A stretch of DNA of 64,000 nt. Origin: Streptomyces sp. NBC_00464 (lineage in GTDB: Bacteria > Actinomycetota > Actinomycetes > Streptomycetales > Streptomycetaceae). This document shows positions 17,391 through 25,924 of the stretch, piece after piece. The first letter of the stretch is position 1. The number at the start of each line of letters is the position of its first letter. Under the pieces are notes generated by a model. The model worked only from the letters and a program-made list of their open reading frames with translations. It was not told the DNA's origin and ran no database searches. The DNA is taken from NCBI RefSeq assembly GCF_036013915.1, contig NZ_CP107899.1:1-64000 (forward strand), given 5' to 3'. The position numbers and the translations under genes were made by a program.

Positions 17391-17963
17391 TCAGGGGAAG
17401 AAGTCGGTCAACGTGCAGCCGTCAACGAGCGCCTTTTCCTTCTTGTAGCCGCTCGGAATCCGAGTCTCCGGATCGCAGACGAGAGCCAAGAGCCCGGAGT
17501 CCTTGAGATCATTGGTGGGCTGATCAAAGCGCGCGAAGATGGCGAAGTCCGCCCCCACCAGGTACGCGGAGTTGTGGCGCTTCGCCTGTACCTGGAAGGT
17601 CTTCATGTCGCCGATGGACATGAGCGTGATGTCCATGCCTTTGTCGTCCCAACAAACGGCTCGCTCCTTAATGCCCCAAGCCTTGCCTACTGCTGGTGCC
17701 TCGGGATCCTCCTCGTCCGCACTGTCCTCCATGTGCAGGTCGCGGCAGGTGGTGCGCTGGCTGACGAACGTCTCGATGTCCGACATGGTCGCAGCACTCG
17801 GCCTGGGCGGCGGCTCAGCGTCCGCGAGCCGCCCTCCGCTGCCGGCGGACTGCCCATAGCCGTCGGAGCGCTCGGCTCCGTCCTCGCTGCCACCGCCACA
17901 GCCACTGACCGCCGTCAGCGCCACAACGGTAGCCGCGACGAACACCCAACCTCGCAACCGCAT
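17391..17963 (-). CDS. Secreted lipoprotein of unknown function
   Basis: Protein of 190 residues with a lipoprotein signal peptide: MRLRGWVFVAATVV and lipobox AVSGC, followed by a Gly/Ser-rich linker. The mature domain contains four further cysteines (TTCRDL, RAVCWDD, ALVCDPE, VDGCTL), which could form two disulfides outside the cell. No known domain recognised. It follows the small CxxCxGxG gene by 33 bases on the same strand and is probably cotranscribed. Confidence 0.75.
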   Translation of the reverse strand: MRLRGWVFVAATVVALTAVSGCGGGSEDGAERSDGYGQSAGSGGRLADAEPPPRPSAATMSDIETFVSQRTTCRDLHMEDSADEEDPEAPAVGKAWGIKERAVCWDDKGMDITLMSIGDMKTFQVQAKRHNSAYLVGADFAIFARFDQPTNDLKDSGLLALVCDPETRIPSGYKKEKALVDGCTLTDFFP

Positions 17964-17996
17964 TTCGTCCTCCTCGACATCGCCGTTCAGCTTGGA

Positions 17997-18158
17997 CTAC
18001 CAGTCGGGTGTGGAGCCCGACCCGTTACACCCGCAGCAGACTCCGTCGCCTCCGCACTTGTCACATTTGCGCGGGCCGGACCATGCGTAGACCTTGCCGG
18101 TGCCCTTGCACGTGCGGCACTGGCCCTTCCTCTCGGGACATGCCTTGCATCGAGCCAT
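17997..18158 (-). CDS. Small zinc-finger-like CxxCxGxG protein
   Basis: Fifty-three residue product starting MARCKACPERKG, with GAGGAAG upstream of ATG 18158. It contains CRTCKGTGK and CDKCGGDG, both DnaJ-type CxxCxGxG units, plus CCGCNGSGS. Twelve percent or more of the residues are Cys, arranged as metal ligands. DnaJ central domains have four such units; here there are about three, standing alone. A metal-binding adaptor or nucleic-acid-binding role is possible. It lies just ahead of the lipoprotein gene. Confidence 0.65.
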   Translation of the reverse strand: MARCKACPERKGQCRTCKGTGKVYAWSGPRKCDKCGGDGVCCGCNGSGSTPDW

Positions 18159-18255
18159 GAATGATCTTCCTCGCGTATCGAAAATGGCATCCGCCGTTGG
18201 TGGTTCGCCCCGTAGGCCCGGCGGCCGGACTGGTGTCTTGTGACTCCCCTCAGGT

Positions 18256-18606
18256 TCAGGCGCGAGCGGAGTTCCACGCCTCGCTCTGCTGGAAGTACGT
18301 GTCGTACAGCTCTTGGACGTCCAGCAGGCTCTCCGGCGGGACCGTTCCGTACGCGATGCGCTCGAGGTGACGGGAGTACTCGAACCGCTCCACCCCCGGG
18401 GTGATCACGATGAGGATGTCCGCGCTCTCACGGGTTCGCGCCGTTCGCGCCGTCGCTGAGGGTGACACGCTGCGTGGAGAGCGCACCTCCCGTGACGTGG
18501 CTGTCGGCCAGCAGACGGATGGTGGTCGGGGCCCACGTCCGATGATCTCGGCGTCTGCCTCGCGCACGACAAGAGACCGGTCGAAATCCGGGTGGATGAG
18601 GGACAT
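18256..18606 (-). pseudogene. Cupin domain protein, decayed
   Basis: Starts as a normal cupin protein, MSLIHPDFDRSLVVREADAEIIG. The frame then slips near 18540; the adjacent frame reads TTIRLLADSHVTGGAL and VTLSDGANGANP, the usual entry to the metal-binding HxH strand. Close to 18440 the frame slips back and joins SADILIVITPGVERFEY directly, so the HxH motif and about 60 residues of the barrel are gone. The tail (LDVQELYDTYFQQSEAW) is family-typical. The product cannot be a functional cupin even though the reading stays open. Confidence 0.7.
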
Positions 18607-18652
18607 CTGCTCGCTTTCCCAGAAGCTGCGGAGTGGCGGCGTGGCGTAGAGG

Positions 18653-19024
18653 TCAGGCTGCGAAGAGAAGTGCGGCCGAGACAAGGACTGCGACTGCCGT
18701 GGCCAGGTGGATGCCGAAGGCCACCGCCCTGGTACCACCGTTACGGAGGACGATCACCGTGTCTCCCAGCGGGGTCAGCGCGATCACGAGCATGAACCAT
18801 GCCGCTGCGTCGGTGTCCGAGAAGGCCAGCAGGGCGAGCCCGAGAAGGCCCGAGACGAGGTCGCGCAGCCCTTTGATGGTCAGGTACGCGGAGTCGCCGT
18901 TCTCCTTGGCCGGCACACCGTAGCCTGCGGCAGCGGCCCGCGGCTGGAAGAAGAAGCGGAGCCCGATGAAGACCACCAGGAGATCAAGCACCACCGCCAA
19001 GCCGTACGCGAGCGGTGTGAGCAC
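18653..19024 (-). CDS. DUF4267 membrane protein
   Basis: Integral membrane protein of 123 residues with four helices: VVLDLLVVFIGLRFFF, GLRDLVSGLLGLALLAF, AAWFMLVIALTPLGDTVIVL and LATAVAVLVSAALLF. GTG 19024 is preferred over a longer GTG-less extension because AGGGAGAAG lies just upstream and the length fits the family. It is divergent from the LysR regulator, with a palindrome between the two starts, and is the likely regulated target. Function of DUF4267 proteins is unknown. Confidence 0.75.
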   Translation of the reverse strand: MLTPLAYGLAVVLDLLVVFIGLRFFFQPRAAAAGYGVPAKENGDSAYLTIKGLRDLVSGLLGLALLAFSDTDAAAWFMLVIALTPLGDTVIVLRNGGTRAVAFGIHLATAVAVLVSAALLFAA

Positions 19025-19130
19025 GTCTTCTCCCTGCGCCTGCGCCGAGTACCAGTGGATGTCCTCGGAGAGGACGTGATCCAGGATGCAGCGCACGAAA
19101 CGCGCGAACAATCCTCGGCTTCACATGGTC

Positions 19131-19150
19131 TGATAACCCAGGAGTTATCA
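19131..19150. promoter_or_regulatory. LysR-type operator
   Basis: Perfect palindrome TGATAAC-CCAGGA-GTTATCA, 7-bp arms, 16 bases before the LysR start and between the two divergent genes. It contains the T-N11-A core expected for LysR-type binding sites. Confidence 0.65.
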
Positions 19151-19165
19151 CTGAAGGCGGGGACA

Positions 19166-20056
19166 ATGGAACTACGGGACATCGAGATCTTCCTGACGCT
19201 GGCCGAGGAACTGCACTTCGGCCGGACCGCGGACCGCCTCCACGTCTCACAGGCGCGAGTGAGCCAGTCGATCGCCAAACAGGAACGGCAGATCGGCGCG
19301 CGCCTCTTCGCCCGGAACAGCCGCCAGGTCGAGCTCACTGCCATCGGAACACAACTTCGGCAAGACCTCAGCGCGGGCTACCAGCAGATACTCGAAGGCA
19401 CTCGCACCGCCACCGCTGCCGCCCGCGGCACCACCAGCACACTGACCCTCGGGCTGCACGGCCCGCAGGCACACGACCAAGTACGCATACTTGACCTGTT
19501 CCGGAGCCGGCACCCCGAGGTCGACCTCCGCATCCAGGAGATCATCTTCACGGACCCCTTCGGCCCTCTGAGGAACGGCTCGGTCGACGTGGCGACCGCC
19601 TGGCTGCCCGTCCGTGAACCAGATCTCACCGTCGGCCCGATCGTCATCACCGAACCCCTGCTTCTCATGGTCGCCAGCGACCACCCCCTCGCCCGCCGGG
19701 AAACCGTCAGCATGGAGGACCTGGCCGACTGGCCTCTCCCCCACTCCGCCACACCCGTCCCCGACTACTGGCTGCAGACGCTGGTCCCCACCCACACCCC
19801 CGGCGGCCGGCCCATCCGGCGCGGCCCGAAGGTCTCCTCGTTCCAAGAGCTCGCCGCCGTGGTCGCGGCAGGCGAGACGATCAGCCTCGTCCACGGCGAT
19901 GCCGCACGCTACTACCAGTGGCACGGCCTCCGCTATCTCCACCCGCACGACGCCCCGATGGCGAGCTGGGCCCTGATCTGGCCGACGGCCGGAGAGACAG
20001 AACTGGTCCGTGCACTCGCAAGGGCGGCGCGGGACACGGGACCACTCACAGGATGA
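19166..20056 (+). CDS. LysR family transcriptional regulator
   Basis: Regulator of 296 residues. N-terminal winged helix: MELRDIEIFLTLAEELHFGRTADRL, then the recognition helix VSQARVSQSIAKQE. The effector domain runs from about residue 90 (STLTLGLHG) with the two lobes joined around LLLMVASDHPLARR. The start at 19166 is chosen because the domain begins there; upstream reading is non-family. It probably controls the divergent DUF4267 gene through the palindrome at 19131. Confidence 0.9.
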   Translation: MELRDIEIFLTLAEELHFGRTADRLHVSQARVSQSIAKQERQIGARLFARNSRQVELTAIGTQLRQDLSAGYQQILEGTRTATAAARGTTSTLTLGLHGPQAHDQVRILDLFRSRHPEVDLRIQEIIFTDPFGPLRNGSVDVATAWLPVREPDLTVGPIVITEPLLLMVASDHPLARRETVSMEDLADWPLPHSATPVPDYWLQTLVPTHTPGGRPIRRGPKVSSFQELAAVVAAGETISLVHGDAARYYQWHGLRYLHPHDAPMASWALIWPTAGETELVRALARAARDTGPLTG

Positions 20057-20118
20057 GAGGCCGACCAAACGTCACAGGAGACGGGTCCGTCTGACGGTCG
20101 ACGACCGGGTCCGCCTCG

Positions 20119-20151
20119 CCGTATGGGGGTGGACGCTCTCCCCCCATACGG
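20119..20151. promoter_or_regulatory. Perfect 11-bp inverted repeat (hairpin or operator)
   Basis: CCGTATGGGGG at 20119 to 20129 is repeated as its exact complement at 20141 to 20151 with an 11-base loop. It lies between the LysR stop and the next gene and lacks a U-tract. It could be a terminator, but a symmetric regulator site ahead of the membrane gene is equally possible. Confidence 0.6.
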
Positions 20152-20245
20152 AGGAGACGGAGATAGGGACATCCTCCCAAGCCTGCTCCAAGGACCATCC
20201 ACAACGGCGATGCCGAAGCATTCGCATGCCGAGAAAAGGGTGCAC

Positions 20246-20788
20246 ATGACAACCGCACCACTCGACACGAGCCCTCCGCCCCCACCTCGTTGGGCCGTCC
20301 GTGCCGCCCACGCCACCGCACTGGTCACCCTGCCGTCGGGAATCTGGCGCCTGCTGCTGGCAGCCGGCGTCACCGCCGGGTACACCGAGCTGGATACGAG
20401 GCGATGGGCTTCACCGGCTGGGGTGCGGTGTACGTGGTTGGACTCACCGTGAGCGGGGAACTGCTCGCTGCTCACGCTCAGGCTGGTCCGCCCGTGGGGT
20501 GAGGCACCGCCGCGGTGGATCCCGCTCTTCGGCGGGCGGCGGCCGAACCCGCGCACGGTGACCATGACGGCAGGCGTCGGCGCCCGGCTACTGACCCTGG
20601 TCCTCACCCAGTTCGCCTTCTGGTGGGCCGTCCCCCACCCGGACAGGACTCCGCTCGGCAGCAGCATCGCCGGGGTGCTGTACCTGCCGCTGGCCGCCTG
20701 GGGGCCCCTGCTCGCCGTCGTCACCCTCGCCCACCACCGGCGGCACCGCGCCGCGGGAGCCCTGGCAGAGGTTGCCCCGCCTCAGTGA
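20246..20788 (+). pseudogene. Integral membrane protein, frameshifted
   Basis: The product would be about 180 residues. It starts MTTAPLDTSPPPPPRWAVRAAH, passes HATALVTLPSGIWRLLL in frame one, moves to another frame for WGAVYVVGLTVSGELLA (near 20400 to 20470), and returns for RLVRPWGEAPPRWIP, TQFAFWWAVPHP and YLPLAAWGPLLAVVTL. Two single-base changes break it. The family is a common Streptomyces membrane protein of unknown role. Its stop codon abuts the transposase fragment, so insertion and decay may be linked. Confidence 0.7.
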
Positions 20789-21477
20789 GCGTTTTGTTCT
20801 CCGGTGTCTGTTTCATTTGGTCTAGCTGTCGCGTGGAAGCCTCGGGTGGTGGGGTCGCGTTGGACGATCTCGAGGTCGATGCCGAGTCGGGCTGCGTGTT
20901 CGACGGCTTTGGTCTTGTAGCCGTTGTCGGCCCAGGCCTTGCTGATCGTCGGGTGGAGTGCGGCGACGTTGGTCATGAGCTGGGTGCCGGCCGCAGAGTC
21001 GTGGACGCTCGCGGCGGTGACGGCGACGGCCAGGAGGAGGCCGAGGGTGTCGGTGACGGTGTGCCGTTTGCGTCCGATGATTCTTTTGGCCGGGTCGATG
21101 CCTTGGCTGGCCAGGGGGACGGTGGCGGAGGTTTTCATGCTCTGGCTGTCGATCAGGCAGGCGCTGGGCTGGCTCGTGCGGCCTTCGGCCTTGCGGACTT
21201 TGCCGCGGAGGATGGTGGTGAGCTGGTCGAAGATGCCGTCGGCTTCCCAGCGGGCGAAGTAGCCGTAGACGGTCTGGTGGGGTGGGAAGTCGTGGGGGAG
21301 GTAGCGCCAGGGTATGCCGGTGCGGTCGACGTAGAGGATGGCGTTCATCAGGGTGCGTAGGTCGTGGGTGGGCTTGCGGATGCCGGCGCGGGCTTGGCGC
21401 CAGGCTTCCAGGGTGGGGCGGATGAGTTCCCAGCGGGCGTCGGACAGGTCGCTGGGGTAGGACTGCGAGGGCTGCAT
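20782..21477 (-). pseudogene. IS5-family transposase, C-terminally truncated
   Basis: Typical Streptomyces IS5-type enzyme: MQPSQSYPSDLSDARWELI, TGIPWRYLPHDFPP, first catalytic Asp in LIDSQSM and second in WADNGYK. Full-length relatives continue after TTRGFH with a WxVERTF segment that supplies the third catalytic residue (Glu). Here TTRGFH is followed by unrelated residues ending GEQNAH, so the DDE triad is incomplete. The start at 21477 is the family start; upstream reading is not. No matching terminal inverted repeats were identified. Confidence 0.85.
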
Positions 21478-21795
21478 GATGCCTGGGTACGTGGCTGCAG
21501 CCGAACATGGGCAGGGCGTGTGCCGAGGCATCCGGGGCGCCGGGGCGCGGGTTCGCAGACCCGCGTGAACCAGGTTGCTTCCGAATGAGACGGGATCTCT
21601 CATAAGAAACTCGGCGCATTACTGGTCCACAGATTGCCTCTTAAGCCACATACCCGGCGAATCATCGCTCAGTCGACTCCGCTTGACCGCTCAGAATCGT
21701 AGCCAAACACCTGATATACGAACCAAACGCTCGCTGACAGAACGGCCGGGTCGCGCTTCTTCTCGCGAAACGCCGACTCCGGCCTCCGAAGCCCC
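21478..21795. other. Intergenic remnant next to IS fragment
   Basis: No gene seen in 318 bases. The part from about 21600 to 21740 has visibly lower GC than its surroundings, compatible with acquired or non-coding DNA beside the transposase fragment. No clear terminal repeat or duplicated target site was found by eye. Confidence 0.4.
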
Positions 21796-22221
21796 TCAGA
21801 GCACCCCTGCCAGCACCACGGCCGTCACCAGAGCGAATGCGCCGCCCACCCCCGTGACCAGCGTCCTGACGTGGCGCGGCACGAAGGACGGGGGGCGGGC
21901 GGTCGCCGACTCCGGCTCGTGCTCGCCGTAGTACACCGTCACGAACCCACCTTGTTTCACGTCGAGCTGAGCCTGAAGTTCCTCGAACCTGACGGTGCGG
22001 CCGTCCGGCGTCCGGAATTCCAGCGTGGGATGGGAGAGGACCATCGGCACACCCTCGACATCCGTGATCTCCTCCGTGCGCACCCCCGTGCACCGCGCCT
22101 CGGCCGTGAGGCCGTCCCAGGCGGCCCGCAGTCGCGGACCCTGGAGTTGGCGGTCCAGGGTCCTGCCGAACACCACGGCAGCGGTCAGGGCGACGACGAA
22201 GTAGACGACAGCGATAACCAT
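21796..22221 (-). CDS. DUF3592 domain membrane protein
   Basis: Protein of 141 residues with one N-terminal helix (MVIAVVYFVVALTAAVVFG), an extracytoplasmic beta domain (TEARCTGVRTEEI, LEFRTPDGRTVRFEE, GGFVTVYYGEHEPES) and a C-terminal helix (TLVTGVGGAFALVTAVVL). This two-helix plan with a conserved YxGxxPE-type turn is that of DUF3592. Role unknown; possibly cell-envelope related. Confidence 0.8.
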   Translation of the reverse strand: MVIAVVYFVVALTAAVVFGRTLDRQLQGPRLRAAWDGLTAEARCTGVRTEEITDVEGVPMVLSHPTLEFRTPDGRTVRFEELQAQLDVKQGGFVTVYYGEHEPESATARPPSFVPRHVRTLVTGVGGAFALVTAVVLAGVL

Positions 22222-22564
22222 GACTCTCCAGGAATGGGTCCGGTGTCCGGCGTCCGCCCCGCATGACGACCGGTAGCCGGACGTGGCGGCGCGATCGCCA
22301 TGATCCCCCGGTGCGACCCGGCCGACAAGGGCTTCCCGCGGCCCCGGAGTTCGCCTTCGCGTGGAGAGATCGTACGGATTCCCTCCGCAGGGCTAGGCCC
22401 ACGCGGCCCTCTTGCTATACCTTCCGTCTAACAGCTTGCTAGACGTCGCGTCTAACAAGCGAGGGCGGCGCCCGGCAGCCGTCGATCTCATCGGGCAGAC
22501 ACGGGATGAGAGAAGAGGCCGGGCAGCCGTCGGGTCGATCTGTCTCGATTCAAGGAGCCGCAGC
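22222..22564. other. Intergenic region, promoter of the diiron oxygenase
   Basis: No gene seen in 343 bases. The right part carries a strong operator (22434 to 22460) with a possible -10 (TATACC) just left of it. The left part should hold the promoter for the DUF3592 gene. Confidence 0.5.
22434..22460. promoter_or_regulatory. TetR-type operator
   Basis: Imperfect palindrome with 11-bp arms, GCTTGCTAGAC and GTCTAACAAGC, one mismatch and a 5-base centre. A third half site (GTCTAAC) lies immediately to the left at 22427. Such TTAGAC/GTCTAA arrays are typical of TetR-family repressors. No TetR gene is adjacent, so the regulator is encoded elsewhere. Confidence 0.6.
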
Positions 22565-23479
22565 ATGGCAAGCAGCACCGTTCGGCCGGAGGACCAGAAC
22601 CGGATCGCCGAGCAGGACGTCGCCCGGCGCCTGCTCGACTCGGCCGCGAAGCTCTCGTACGACCCGGCCACCGAAGTGGACTGGGACACCCCCCTGGACA
22701 CCGGTCACCACGGCGCGAGCCCGGAGTGGAGCACGCTCTACGGCACCGCGTACTGGCAGGAGTTGACCGAGACGCAGCGCAAGGCGCTCACGCGCCAGGA
22801 GGCCGCTTCCGTCGCCAGCACCGGCATCTGGTTCGAGATGATCCTCCAGCAGATGGTGCTGCGCGACATGTACGCCAAGGACCCCACCGACCCGCGGTTC
22901 CAGTGGGCGCTCACCGAAGTCGCCGACGAGTGCCGGCACTCGATCATGTTCGCCCGGGGCGCCGCGAAACTGGGCGCACCGGCCTACCGGCCGCGCCGTC
23001 CGGTGGTCGAACTGGGCCGCGCCTTCAAGACACTTGCCTTCGGCGAGGCCGCCTACGCGGCGATCCTCGTGGCCGAGGAGGTGCTCGATGTGATGCAGCG
23101 CGACTGGATGCGGGACGAGCGGGTCGCACCGTTCGTCCGGACGATCAACAACATCCATGTGGTGGAGGAGTCGCGGCACATGAAGTTCGCCCGCGACGAG
23201 ACCCGCAGGCGCCTGCGCACCGCGGGACCGCTGCGCCGGCAGATCAACTCGCTCGTGGTCGCCATCGCCTCGTACTACATCGTCACCAGCATGGTGAACC
23301 GGGACGTCTACGCGAACGCGGGCCTGGACAGCGAGCGCGCCCGAAGCGAGGCAAGGGGCAATGAGCACCACAAATCCCTGATGCGGTCCAGCTGTTCGGG
23401 ACTGATGGAATTCCTGGCCTCGGCCCGGCTCCTCACGAAGCCCGCCCTGTTCTTCTACAAGCGCGCCCACCTGATCTGA
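22565..23479 (+). CDS. AurF-like diiron oxygenase
   Basis: Protein of 304 residues in the p-aminobenzoate N-oxygenase (AurF) family of non-haem diiron enzymes. Iron ligands are seen in the two helical pairs: Glu in GIWFEMILQQ with DECRHSIMF, and Glu in LVAEEVLDV with EESRHMKF. ATG 22565 has AAGGAG upstream. Family members oxidise amines or hydroxylate; the true substrate is unknown. The next gene supplies a ferredoxin and flavoprotein reductase on one chain, so the two probably form an oxygenase with its electron donor. Expression is likely repressed through the palindrome upstream. Confidence 0.85.
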   Translation: MASSTVRPEDQNRIAEQDVARRLLDSAAKLSYDPATEVDWDTPLDTGHHGASPEWSTLYGTAYWQELTETQRKALTRQEAASVASTGIWFEMILQQMVLRDMYAKDPTDPRFQWALTEVADECRHSIMFARGAAKLGAPAYRPRRPVVELGRAFKTLAFGEAAYAAILVAEEVLDVMQRDWMRDERVAPFVRTINNIHVVEESRHMKFARDETRRRLRTAGPLRRQINSLVVAIASYYIVTSMVNRDVYANAGLDSERARSEARGNEHHKSLMRSSCSGLMEFLASARLLTKPALFFYKRAHLI

Positions 23480-23541
23480 CCCGAGACCCCCGCAAGCGCG
23501 CCGCCCCGATCTGATCCGAGCCGAGAGCCCGAGCTGACGCG

Positions 23542-25188
23542 ATGACCTACGCCATCACCCAGACCTGCTGCAGCGATGCCACCTGCGTCGCCGTGTGCCC
23601 CGTCAACTGCATCCATCCCACGCCCGAGGAACGGGCCTTCGGCAGCACGGAGATGCTCTACGTCGACCCGGAGACCTGCATCGACTGCGGAGCCTGCGCC
23701 GATGCCTGCCCGGTCGACGCGATCTTCCCGGTGGACAGCCTGTTCGGGGCGCAGAAGGAGTACGCCGGGATCAACGCGGCGTACTACGCGGACCGTGAGC
23801 CGGAGCCGGCCGCAGGGCCGAACTTCCATGCCTGGGGCGAACCGTCGTTCGCGCGCAGCCTGCCGTCGGACTTCGCACCGATCCGGGTGGCCGTCGTCGG
23901 CACCGGCCCGGCCGGGATGTACGCGGCCGAGGACCTGCTGCTGCACACCAACGCCGAGGTGACGCTGATCGACCGGCTGCCGGTGGCGGGTGGCCTCGTC
24001 CGGTACGGGGTGGCGCCCGACCACCCGGCGACGAAGGGGGTCGGCGAGACCTTCGCACGGTTCCACTCCCACCCCCGGGTACGGATGCACCTGGGCGTCG
24101 AGGTGGGCAAGGACCTCACCGCCGAGGAGCTCGCCGCCCATCACGACGCGGTGATCTACGCGGTCGGCGCCTCCGCCTCCCGCCGGCTCGGGATCCCGGG
24201 CGAGGATCTGCCCGGCAGCATCCCGGCCACGTCGTTCGTGTCCTGGTACAACGCTCACCCGGAGGTCCCGCCGGAGGCTGTCGGCCTGTCCGGGGAACGG
24301 GTGATCGTCGTCGGCAACGGCAACGTCGCGCTGGACGTGGCACGCATCCTCGTGACCGACCCCGGCTCACTGGCCGGCACCGACATCGCCGGCCACGCGC
24401 TGGCCGCCCTGCGGGACTCCACCGTGCGCGAGGTCGTCCTGCTCGGCCGGCGCGGCCCCGACGACACCGCCTGCACGGCGTCCGAACTGCTGGCGCTCAG
24501 GCATCTGCGGGGCGTGGAGCTGGTGGTCGACACCGGCGATCCGCGCACCGGTGCGGCGATCGACGAGGCGGCGGCGGGCGACAAGCCTGCCCTGCTGAGG
24601 GAGTTGCCCCGTGAGGCGGTCGACTGGTCGAAGCCCCCGCCGCCGGGGCGTCGTATCGTCTTCCGCTTCCACTCGGCGCCCGTGGAGGTGCTCGGCGAGG
24701 ACCGCGTCAAGGCGGTCCGTGTGACGGCCGCGGCCGGTGCTCAGGAGATACCAGCGGACCTGTTCCTGCGGGCGATCGGCTACCGGGGCCTTCCGGTTCC
24801 CGGTCTGCCCTTCGACGAGGCGACCGGCACCGTGCCGCACGAGGGCGGCCGGGTGGCGGGTCTGCCCGGCAGCTATGTCGTCGGCTGGATCAAGCGCGGC
24901 CCGTCGGGCGGCATCGGGGCCAACCGCACGTGCGCCGCCGAGACCGTCGGCACCCTCCTGGCGGACGCCGTCGCGGGCACCCTGCCCTCGCCCGCGTACC
25001 CGGCCAAGGCGTTCGGGCGGCTGGCCCGCAGCCGTGGCCGCCAGGTGGTCGACGCCCGGGGGCTGGCCGCCATCGACCGCGCCGAGCAGGCCCGGGGCCG
25101 CGAGCAGGGCCGCCCGCGGATCAAGTTCGCCACGGTGCCCGCTTTGATCGCCGCGTCGAAGGGGAGCCGCCTGCGGTCTCCGCGCTGA
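23542..25188 (+). CDS. Ferredoxin fused to ferredoxin-NADP+ reductase (FprB-like)
   Basis: Protein of 548 residues. Residues 1 to about 80 form a bacterial 7Fe/8Fe ferredoxin: CCSDATCVAVCPVNC and CIDCGACADACPVD. From about 113 an adrenodoxin-reductase-like flavoprotein begins with VAVVGTGPAGMYAAE (FAD) and carries VIVVGNGNVALDVAR (NADP). Near the end GWIKRGPSGGIGANR closes the FAD site. Electrons pass from NADPH through FAD to the iron-sulfur domain. It lies 62 bases after the diiron oxygenase and is most likely its reductase. Confidence 0.9.
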   Translation: MTYAITQTCCSDATCVAVCPVNCIHPTPEERAFGSTEMLYVDPETCIDCGACADACPVDAIFPVDSLFGAQKEYAGINAAYYADREPEPAAGPNFHAWGEPSFARSLPSDFAPIRVAVVGTGPAGMYAAEDLLLHTNAEVTLIDRLPVAGGLVRYGVAPDHPATKGVGETFARFHSHPRVRMHLGVEVGKDLTAEELAAHHDAVIYAVGASASRRLGIPGEDLPGSIPATSFVSWYNAHPEVPPEAVGLSGERVIVVGNGNVALDVARILVTDPGSLAGTDIAGHALAALRDSTVREVVLLGRRGPDDTACTASELLALRHLRGVELVVDTGDPRTGAAIDEAAAGDKPALLRELPREAVDWSKPPPPGRRIVFRFHSAPVEVLGEDRVKAVRVTAAAGAQEIPADLFLRAIGYRGLPVPGLPFDEATGTVPHEGGRVAGLPGSYVVGWIKRGPSGGIGANRTCAAETVGTLLADAVAGTLPSPAYPAKAFGRLARSRGRQVVDARGLAAIDRAEQARGREQGRPRIKFATVPALIAASKGSRLRSPR

Positions 25189-25236
25189 AGCGGGCGTCCC
25201 GCACCCCGGCGTACGCGTAGCGCGGGACGGTCCTGC

Positions 25237-25761
25237 TCAGAACTCCTCCGGCTCCGCGACCTGCCCCTTGGCCCGCTTGCCGACGACGGCTACCGCAGCC
25301 GCGGCGCTGCCCACAAAGGCCAGGGCGACCATCCAGGGCTGGTTGAAGACATGCCGGGTGGCGTGGTCCACGGAGTAGCGGCCGGGGCCGGTCAGGCCGA
25401 TCGCGGCCGCGGTGAAGCCGAGGAAGGCGGGGTATTCGTAGCCACCGCCCTGCGCGAAGAATCCGGCCGGGGCGTGGACGGCCACGGCCCCCGCCATGGC
25501 GCCCGCGGCGGCGGCTCCGGCCGCCGGGGTGGCCAGGCCCAGGGCCAGCAGGACGCCGCCGCCCGCCTCGCCGAGGCCGGCCGCGACCGCGCTGTGCTTC
25601 GGCGGATGGAAGCCCATGGCCTCCATCGCGGCCGTGGTGCCCTCGATGCCTCCGCCGCCGAACCAGCCGGCGAGTTTCTGGCTGCCGTGCGCGGCCAGCA
25701 CCGCTCCGGTGCCGACACGAAGGACAAGCAGGCCGAGGTCACGACGGTTGACGCTGCCCAT
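25237..25761 (-). CDS. DoxX family membrane protein
   Basis: Four-helix membrane protein of 174 residues. DoxX signatures are LGLLVLRVGTGAVLAAHGSQKLAGWFGG and a glycine-rich second half with AAGLGEAGGGVLLALGL. The start at 25761 is the family start; upstream reading is not. It is divergent from the FadH-like gene and shares the region containing the long palindrome at 25925. DoxX proteins are linked to redox or membrane stress, so co-control with an oxidoreductase makes sense. Confidence 0.85.
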   Translation of the reverse strand: MGSVNRRDLGLLVLRVGTGAVLAAHGSQKLAGWFGGGGIEGTTAAMEAMGFHPPKHSAVAAGLGEAGGGVLLALGLATPAAGAAAAGAMAGAVAVHAPAGFFAQGGGYEYPAFLGFTAAAIGLTGPGRYSVDHATRHVFNQPWMVALAFVGSAAAAVAVVGKRAKGQVAEPEEF

Positions 25762-25924
25762 GAGGCTCTCCGGGAGGTTCGGGGGCCCGGCCGGAAAAGG
25801 GAAGAAGGGGCCCCGGGTGCGGTACGCACTCCACTCTCCGCGCACCGGCGTCCCTACGGGGTGCGTTGTTACGCCGTCCGGGCGAGCCCGGAGCAGCACG
25901 TGACCCGTGGCACAGTGCGACGTA

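Noticed and set aside
18707..19165. N-terminal extension of the LysR gene
   Set aside because: It overlaps the DUF4267 gene on the other strand and the palindrome; LysR proteins begin at MELRDIEIF.
20782..21603. Complete IS element
   Set aside because: The third catalytic residue is missing and no pair of terminal inverted repeats could be identified.
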